Both the position numbers and the translations under genes were made by a program. From the IMG/VR virus record IMGVR_UViG_3300042465_000486, positions 1 through 34,026 of that record: a stretch of 34,026 nt of DNA; one strand, 5' to 3'. A model generated the notes under the pieces. It worked only from the letters and a program-made list of their open reading frames with translations. It was not told where the DNA came from and ran no database searches. This document shows, one piece after another, positions 28,686 to 34,026 of this stretch. Position 1 is the stretch's first letter, and every line of letters starts with the position of its first letter. This DNA is from a virus.

Positions 28686-30635
28686 TTACTTTTGTTGTGT
28701 TGGCTGAAGGCGACCTGCACCGATCTGAGTGACTGCCCCAGGCGCGCCGACTGCTACCTTGTAGGATAAACGCTTAATGGTGTCCTGTAACGCAGCCATC
28801 GCGCTCTCATCAACCAAAGCATTGCGAACAACTTGAGGGTTTTGAGATACAAGAATTCTTGCGATTTGATCTGACTGCGCATCTGTCAAGTTGCCGGTGT
28901 TCTGTCCCACCAACTTGCGCAGGACTCGGTATCCCGACATGAAGTTACCGCCAAGTGCGCTGGTGACCTCTTCGGGGGAGATGTTCATCCCGATACGCTT
29001 ACCTTGCTGTAAGTTTAATGCTGTATTAGAACCGCCAAGAACTCCGGTGGCTGCACGTTGAGAGCCAGCGGCCACGTTGACGGCTCCAAGCAAACTGTCT
29101 AACTGATCTTGAGGGAACACACTGCGCAAAATCTGACCCTCTTTACGTTCTTCATCGGCAAACTGCCCCATCACGCTCTTGCGTGATCCAGTAGCCATAC
29201 GAGCGCGCGTTGCGTCCATCAGACCTGACCGATACGCCTGCTTTGCGGCAGGAGACATAGACTCAAACTCTACAGCGACTTCGTCCGCGCTCTTGGTGAA
29301 CGCCTTGCGTCCCTCTTGGAACGCGTCACGCGCAGACCGAGTCTGTGCAGCCGTCTGTCTAGCAGTAGCCAAAGCCGGAGATGACTGGTTAAGGGAGTTT
29401 CGCAACTGCAACTCAACGTCCTTGAGGGCAGAACCAACGCCTCCAGCACCCTGGGAGAACGCCTTGTTTGCCTCGTCCTGAATACCGCGACGGACAATCT
29501 CCATGTCCTCAATGTTAGGGGTTCGGCTGTACTCAATGTTCCCGTCCTTGAACGTAAAGAATGGGGCCTTGCCTGTTGTGGCTCGGTACAGTTCATTGAT
29601 CTTAGTAGCGGCCTGTGGAGCGCGTTGCAGGGCCGCTGAGAAGGCATCAAGCATTGGCTTGTCAACTACACCGCCCTGCTCAAATGCGGCGTTGTACATG
29701 GCGTTCTCTGCGATCTTAATGTCTTCCTCATCCATTTTGTACTGGCGCAGGACATTTTTATCTCCCTTTGGATACAACCCAGCGCGCATCTGCTTCATCG
29801 CCGCATCACGCATTATGTTGGGGCGCGTAGTGAGTGCCTTTTTTATTGTGGCTGACGCAGGACCGCCTTGGGTGTACATAGTGCGAACCATTGACTCCAA
29901 GGTGGCGTTCTCTGCCATGATCTCGCCCTTGGCTATCCTGTCCACGATCTCGTCAGTGGTAAGCCCTGACTCTGTGGCTAAGCGTTGGATTTCAGTCTCA
30001 ACAGCCTTTGCGCCACGGCCTCCAATGGTGCGCCTTGTAAAGTCAATCAGTTTATTGGCCACTGCGCCACCGCCAGTGAGAAGCGTAGTCCCGACTGGGC
30101 CAGCAACTGTTCCAACAGCCATGCCAGGAACAACACGCCCTGACCTTTCAAAGAAGTCACCCTCACCAGTTGCAAACCCAGTCAGTCCACCCTGCAAGGC
30201 TCCAACGCCAGCGGCGCGAGCCAATAACGCAGGGAGTGCGACTGGGGCAGCAGCACCACCCGTTAAGGTTGTGGCCGCGATTGCAGGCAATATTGCGCCA
30301 CCAGCCTCATACGCAAGAGCCTCGTAAGGGCTGTCTTTCCTGTACGCCTCTAACTTTGATCTGATGTCTGCAACTGCCGCGTCGTAAGGTACACCGGCCA
30401 AAGATTGAAGGTACGCCTCCAACTCATCGGAACTGCCAAAGGTAATACCCTGCGCAAGAGAACGCAGTCTCTGACTTGGAGTCTCACCTTGAGGTGCTTG
30501 TGGTGCTGGTGCGAGCGCGGCCTGCACTGCCTGCAACTTTGGCAGCGGGATGGCGTTGTTGTTACCCGCCTTGAGTGCTTGCAACTCCTCGACGGTGAAG
30601 GTATCAAGAACCTGTTGCAGATCAGTTTGTGCCAT
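28686..30635 (-). CDS. Internal virion (DNA ejection) protein (649 aa)
   Basis: 649 residues. The N-terminal 60 residues (LQQVLDTFTVEELQALKAGN) are soluble, with FGSSDELEAYLQSLAG next. A long Gly/Ala/Val-rich segment follows (ILPAIAATTLTGGAAAPVAL, GVGALQGGLTGFATGEG, AVGTVAGPVGTTLLTGGGAV), which looks able to enter membranes, as in P22/T7 internal virion ejectosome proteins. The middle and C-terminus are helical (ATKINELYRATTGKAPFF, LKDVELQLRNSLNQSSPALA). It follows the 475-residue protein with a one-base overlap (30635). An ejection-channel role is inferred. Confidence 0.62.
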   Translation of the reverse strand: MAQTDLQQVLDTFTVEELQALKAGNNNAIPLPKLQAVQAALAPAPQAPQGETPSQRLRSLAQGITFGSSDELEAYLQSLAGVPYDAAVADIRSKLEAYRKDSPYEALAYEAGGAILPAIAATTLTGGAAAPVALPALLARAAGVGALQGGLTGFATGEGDFFERSGRVVPGMAVGTVAGPVGTTLLTGGGAVANKLIDFTRRTIGGRGAKAVETEIQRLATESGLTTDEIVDRIAKGEIMAENATLESMVRTMYTQGGPASATIKKALTTRPNIMRDAAMKQMRAGLYPKGDKNVLRQYKMDEEDIKIAENAMYNAAFEQGGVVDKPMLDAFSAALQRAPQAATKINELYRATTGKAPFFTFKDGNIEYSRTPNIEDMEIVRRGIQDEANKAFSQGAGGVGSALKDVELQLRNSLNQSSPALATARQTAAQTRSARDAFQEGRKAFTKSADEVAVEFESMSPAAKQAYRSGLMDATRARMATGSRKSVMGQFADEERKEGQILRSVFPQDQLDSLLGAVNVAAGSQRAATGVLGGSNTALNLQQGKRIGMNISPEEVTSALGGNFMSGYRVLRKLVGQNTGNLTDAQSDQIARILVSQNPQVVRNALVDESAMAALQDTIKRLSYKVAVGAPGAVTQIGAGRLQPTQQK

Positions 30636-32062
30636 TATCTTGTCTTCCGTTTGATTGCTTCGTCAATAGCATTATTCACTCGAAGGTTCCCACTAAGGTC
30701 AGTCTGCGAGGTGTACGGAATCACCTGATACATTACTCCAACATCGCTAAAGCCAGGAACCTTCATGGCAGTTGCGTAAGTATCTTGGTGTTCTTTTATG
30801 CGCTGGTTAGCAAGTTTTTGCATAGCCGCCATACCAGTACGCAACTCAGCCGCTGTCATTGTCTGATCTCCGGCTGCTGTACGTTTTATCAAGGAACGCT
30901 CATTTTCAGTAATAGCACCCTGACCTCTCATTGAAGCCGCAGCAGCAAGTTCAGACTGTGCAAGACCCTGAACTACTTGACGTGTGTCTTGCAGAGTCTT
31001 CTCAGCATCAGGTCCGGCAATATTTAACTGCTTGGCAACACGTAGCATTGAAGTTCTGTAATCAGCGGCTGGTCCAAGAACTGCGGTATCAAGAGCAGGG
31101 GCAATCATGTCAATATTTCGCAAAGTATCGTTAGCACCTTTTGCTGCAAAAAGAGTACCTTTTAGAATTTCAATTGCACCAGTTCCACCGGCTGTAGCCA
31201 TGCTGTTTGGTCCAGGTGGTAACTTGACTACAGTGTTAGGGGCAATTTGAGAACGATACTGTCCTAATGCCGCTGTGCCTTCTGCCCCAGTTCCACCAAG
31301 TGGACGGCCTTGTAAGTATTCAACTGCGCGAATGTCAGATGACTGAGCCTCATAAGGTTGCGCGTCACTAACAATTCTGCGCTGTCCTTGCTTGTTGTAC
31401 TGGACAACAACAGGCTTATTTCCAATCATTAGGTTCTGTGGTGCGCCATACTCTTGCGACGCAGTGATAACGTCAGTCATTGACTTTGCAAGTTGATCCG
31501 CTGGAAGGAGAGACATCAACGCCCTTTGCTCCCGACTTAAATTAGCAAATGGGCTGCTTTGCTGTGCTTGCTGCATAGGCTGAACCTGTGCCTGCGTTGG
31601 AAGTTGTCCAATCATGTTAGCGCGATCCACTGTAGGACCGGCAGGCATATTAGGTACTGCGAGTGACTGTTCAGGTGTAATGGCAACACCGGCAGTTGGC
31701 ATTGAAGTGACTGGCACTCCTTGGCCGTAATCACCCATAAGCATTTTCTGCATACCTGAAAGCAAATCCCTTGAACGCTTGGCCTCATCCAACTTCTGTC
31801 TCGTGGCGATGTTGGCAATAGCACCTTGTTGCGCCTGCTGATAACCTTGCTGCCCAGCACCGTAAGCCTCACCCAAAGCCTGTCCAATCCCGATTGGGAC
31901 TGCGCTTGGACCTGATGACTTGAGAAGGGACGCGGCCAACGCCATGATCCCCTGATTGTTCATCCTTGCGCGTTGCTCTTCGGTGAGATACTCCTCAAGA
32001 CCAGTATCTCCACCGCCAAACATATTGGAGCCAAGAAGACCACCAAAATCAAAAGTTGCCAT
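30635..32062 (-). CDS. Internal virion or tail-associated protein (475 aa)
   Basis: 475 residues. Opening: FDFGGLLGSNMFGGGDTGLE, then EYLTEEQRARMNNQGIMALA and GPSAVPIGIGQALGEAYGAG. Gln/Ala-rich helices follow (QQGYQQAQQGAIANIATRQK). The later part is a helical domain with IDMIAPALDTAVLGPAADYR, VVQGLAQSELAAAASMRGQG and ENERSLIKRTAAGDQTMTAA. The 'MRGQGAITENERxLxxxxA' element is common in phage structural/ejection proteins. It is one of five right-arm virion genes in a row. A specific role cannot be read from the sequence. Confidence 0.58.
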   Translation of the reverse strand: MATFDFGGLLGSNMFGGGDTGLEEYLTEEQRARMNNQGIMALAASLLKSSGPSAVPIGIGQALGEAYGAGQQGYQQAQQGAIANIATRQKLDEAKRSRDLLSGMQKMLMGDYGQGVPVTSMPTAGVAITPEQSLAVPNMPAGPTVDRANMIGQLPTQAQVQPMQQAQQSSPFANLSREQRALMSLLPADQLAKSMTDVITASQEYGAPQNLMIGNKPVVVQYNKQGQRRIVSDAQPYEAQSSDIRAVEYLQGRPLGGTGAEGTAALGQYRSQIAPNTVVKLPPGPNSMATAGGTGAIEILKGTLFAAKGANDTLRNIDMIAPALDTAVLGPAADYRTSMLRVAKQLNIAGPDAEKTLQDTRQVVQGLAQSELAAAASMRGQGAITENERSLIKRTAAGDQTMTAAELRTGMAAMQKLANQRIKEHQDTYATAMKVPGFSDVGVMYQVIPYTSQTDLSGNLRVNNAIDEAIKRKTR

Positions 32063-32070
32063 GATTCACC

Positions 32071-32799
32071 TCAACCAAAAAGACTAAGAAGACCGCCGAT
32101 GCCAGCACCAACTGGTCCTCCGAGTTGATAGCCAGCCAATGCACCGCCCAATGCTCCTGAACCTACATTACGAGAGTAAGGCGTTGTGGTAGACATACCA
32201 AGGTTTGGGATGTTGCCGCCCAATGCGCCGGTAGAGACACCCAACTTCTCCATACCGATATTGCGGATAGCATCCAACTGCTGCTGATCGAACGCTTGAC
32301 GCGCACCGCCCAAGGCCATCACGTTCTGACCACCTTGGATGTTCTGACCCCTAGCGTACTGAGCCAAGTTTGCTGCTTGTCCGTAACCCTGCTGACGCAT
32401 ATTCGCTGACAGGTCAGCGGCCTGCTTGAGTGCAGCAGCGTTAGTGAGGCTAGACTGCACACCCTGACGTGTTCCACCAAACGCCTTGGCTTGTGTAGCG
32501 GCCTGACGATCTCTGAGGTCTGCCATCTGACGGCTTGACTCAATGTCGCCCAGGCTGCGATCAATTACGTCTTGCTGGTACGGGTTCATGAAGGCGTTGA
32601 TGTCCTGACCCGTAAATGGAGTTAAGGACTGGTTAACGATCTGCTCTTCACCCGCCGTGTACATTGGGTTAAAGCCAGCAAACTGGCGCACTCCCAGTGC
32701 GTTTGCGACTGATTTACCCTGACCCAAGTTCTCAAGGTACGCAGCCTTTAACTGCGGGTCGATGGCTTGGGTTGATGTTGTGGAACCGCCTTTTGACAT
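32071..32799 (-). CDS. Internal virion protein, Gln/Ala-rich (242 aa)
   Basis: 242 residues. The N-terminus MSKGGSTTSTQAIDPQLKAA is followed by NPMYTAGEEQIVNQSLTPFT and NAFMNPYQQDVIDRSLGDIE. A Gln/Ala/Arg-rich helical middle (QAATQAKAFGGTRQGVQSSL, AALKQAADLSANMRQQGYGQ) and a Gly-rich C-terminus (GALGGALAGYQLGGPVGAG) complete it. The 'FMNPYQQxVIDxxLxDI' motif is widespread in phage internal/structural proteins. A hydrophobic glycine-rich end could aid membrane entry. It starts 11 bases after the preceding gene's stop. Confidence 0.62.
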   Translation of the reverse strand: MSKGGSTTSTQAIDPQLKAAYLENLGQGKSVANALGVRQFAGFNPMYTAGEEQIVNQSLTPFTGQDINAFMNPYQQDVIDRSLGDIESSRQMADLRDRQAATQAKAFGGTRQGVQSSLTNAAALKQAADLSANMRQQGYGQAANLAQYARGQNIQGGQNVMALGGARQAFDQQQLDAIRNIGMEKLGVSTGALGGNIPNLGMSTTTPYSRNVGSGALGGALAGYQLGGPVGAGIGGLLSLFG

Positions 32800-32810
32800 T
32801 TTGTATCTCC

Positions 32811-33914
32811 TTACGCTTCGAGCAAGCCGCGAAGTTTGCCCTTTGAAATCTTGCCTGCGTTGATGGCGTTCATCAACTCAATGCCGTACTTACCAACGGA
32901 CTTGGCGTTGATAACGTACTCTCCGTCATCCAATCCACCGTAGCCGTCATCTGGACCCATTGGGTTCGGACCCTGTAGGCGATCCATTGTGACCTTGCCG
33001 CCTTTGGCGTATCCACCTCCACGCCCCCATCCACCCCTGTCGCCTCCGGGTTCGCCTCGGCCTTCAGGACCGTTAGGGCCATCACTTCTACCAGATGTGT
33101 CAACACCAACATTACCACCTGTTGGGCTAAGACTGCCATCTGGGTTTGATGTATAAGATACTCCACCAGCCGCTATTGCGTCTTTTGTTGCTTGTGCATT
33201 TGCAGCATCTGTCATCGCTTGGTTTGCTGCTGCCGCTGCATTCGCTGCATTCATGGATTGCTGTCCTTGTGCTGTAGCTACATCATTACCCATTGAGTTT
33301 GATGCAATGCCTGCTCCTGTGGGAGATGTAACCCCGTAGCCACCGTTTGCAACTGAACTACCGTAACCGCCGCCACCGTATGTTGGGTCTGCTGCAATCA
33401 AACTAGCAAGACGCTCTTGATTTGCTTTTGCTTCGTTTGTTGTTGCGTATGGAAGCATTGCCTGAGATGCATATTGGGCTAAAAATCCACTAGGTAAAAG
33501 TCCACCGAGTGCATTTCCATAGGCATCTAAACCTAACGCTAGATTACCCATAAAGGTTGATGGTCCTGGTCCCGCCATTGGGCTTTCACTTCTAAAGCCA
33601 CCTTGTTGTGATTCGCCCCGTCCACCGCCACGGTTCGTATTATTCAAAGCCTGCAATCGAAGAAGTTCATCGTATGCGCTTGATGATCCAGAAGATGGTG
33701 CTGCTACTGGGTAAGCATTGAACCCACCAGTGTAGGTGGAGTTGTTCATGGCATTGCGTCTGCGCATCAACTCCATGATCTGCGAATACTTGTCGTTGCC
33801 AACAATTTGTGGGGTTCTACCAAATTCTTTTGGGAACTGGTCTTGGTATGACATTCCACCTGACCCTCTGTCAGGGAATGGTTGGGTATAAATGTTTCTG
33901 CCACCTAAACTCAT
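32811..33914 (-). CDS. Gly/Asn-rich virion protein (367 aa)
   Basis: I place the start at ATG 33914, which overlaps the previous stop (ATGA) and has AAGGAATT upstream; a longer frame to 33941 adds only nine residues inside the previous gene. 367 residues: MSLGGRNIYTQPFPDRGSGG, then SYQDQFPKEFGRTPQIVGND. The middle is low-complexity (Ala/Asn/Gly/Ser), with GRGGGYAKGGKVTMDRLQGP near the end. The C-terminus DDGEYVINAKSVGKYGIELM, then NAINAGKISKGKLRGLLEA is a conserved-looking domain with the 'DGEYVINxxSVxxYGxxLMNAINxGKI' form common in phage structural proteins. Likely a tail/internal protein. Confidence 0.6.
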   Translation of the reverse strand: MSLGGRNIYTQPFPDRGSGGMSYQDQFPKEFGRTPQIVGNDKYSQIMELMRRRNAMNNSTYTGGFNAYPVAAPSSGSSSAYDELLRLQALNNTNRGGGRGESQQGGFRSESPMAGPGPSTFMGNLALGLDAYGNALGGLLPSGFLAQYASQAMLPYATTNEAKANQERLASLIAADPTYGGGGYGSSVANGGYGVTSPTGAGIASNSMGNDVATAQGQQSMNAANAAAAANQAMTDAANAQATKDAIAAGGVSYTSNPDGSLSPTGGNVGVDTSGRSDGPNGPEGRGEPGGDRGGWGRGGGYAKGGKVTMDRLQGPNPMGPDDGYGGLDDGEYVINAKSVGKYGIELMNAINAGKISKGKLRGLLEA

Positions 33915-34026
33915 GATAATTCCTTGCTTAAAATGAACCACTTAGGTTCGTAACCCTCATCCTTTAAGAACGTCTTCTGCCAACCCTGACGGCCAGCAAG
34001 AGATACTCGACTGCAACCCAACTGCT
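33911..34026 (-). CDS. C-terminus of a phage acetyltransferase-like protein, partial
   Basis: Only 37 codons before the TGA at 33911 are in the window: QLGCSRVSLAGRQGWQKTFL, then KDEGYEPKWFILSKELS. The ending 'GRxGWxKxFxxxGYEPxxxxLxKEL' matches the last strands of small GNAT-type acetyltransferases encoded by many podoviruses beside virion genes. The stop overlaps the next ATG (ATGA). The 5' part lies beyond the window, so the family call is tentative. Confidence 0.45.
   Translation of the reverse strand, partial: QLGCSRVSLAGRQGWQKTFLKDEGYEPKWFILSKELS

Noticed and set aside
1-34026. Circular closure of the window at its ends
   Set aside because: Joining position 1 to 34026 gives no continuous reading frame: the partial tail gene would stop soon after the junction and the acetyltransferase-like tail is in a different frame. 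I treat the ends as cut points.

Overview
The window looks like most of the genome of a tailed, podovirus-type bacteriophage with roughly even base composition. The portal, scaffold and major capsid genes resemble the SU10/P22-like short-tailed phages. A proteobacterial host is likely, and a freshwater betaproteobacterium is my guess from protein flavour; the sequence does not prove it. I see no integrase, excisionase, tRNA, CRISPR array or insertion sequence. No DNA polymerase or RNA polymerase gene is visible either, so part of the genome probably lies outside the window. Both ends cut genes.

Layout. From 24387 leftwards to position 1, nearly all genes are on the minus strand. In transcription order they are: a small HTH regulator; a RuvC-like resolvase; a small ORF; a PD-(D/E)XK/DUF2800 nuclease; an SSB-like protein closed by a terminator; a small protein and a TET-associated-type glycosyltransferase; a primase-helicase; a block of CAAATGG-core repeats with a palindrome; an unknown gene; terminase small subunit; a GC-rich spacer with DnaA-box-like repeats; terminase large subunit; a Cys-rich protein; an HNH nuclease; two small basic proteins; a glycosyltransferase-like protein and a methyltransferase; portal; scaffold; major capsid protein and its terminator; a second glycosyltransferase; the head-tail adaptor; small structural proteins; an S74-type tail fibre; a lysis region with several membrane proteins, a 3-TM holin and an M15 endolysin; a C1q-like domain protein; and a partial P22 gp10-like tail protein.

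From 24610 to 27448 eleven small plus-strand genes form a tightly overlapped, presumably early operon. It starts at a sigma70-like promoter in a divergent control region (24388-24609). That region also holds a palindrome, repeats and two hairpins, one of them a minus-strand terminator. To the right (27408-34026) the minus strand carries the internal virion/ejection-type proteins and the tail end of a likely acetyltransferase. They are transcribed towards the plus-strand operon and overlap its last gene.

Working model: the HTH protein and the palindromic sites control the early plus operon. The replication/recombination block (primase-helicase, SSB-like protein, nuclease, resolvase) copies DNA that may carry a glycosylated base. 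The terminase, portal, scaffold and capsid genes assemble heads. Internal proteins are packaged for ejection, and the holin/endolysin pair releases progeny. Most junctions are 1-4 base ATGA, GTGA or TAATG start/stop overlaps, which points to translational coupling throughout. The best leads for something less ordinary are the orphan TET-associated glycosyltransferase with its small partner gene, the CAAATGG repeat/palindrome block, the DnaA-like repeats between the terminase genes, and the HNH gene fitted seamlessly into the packaging operon.
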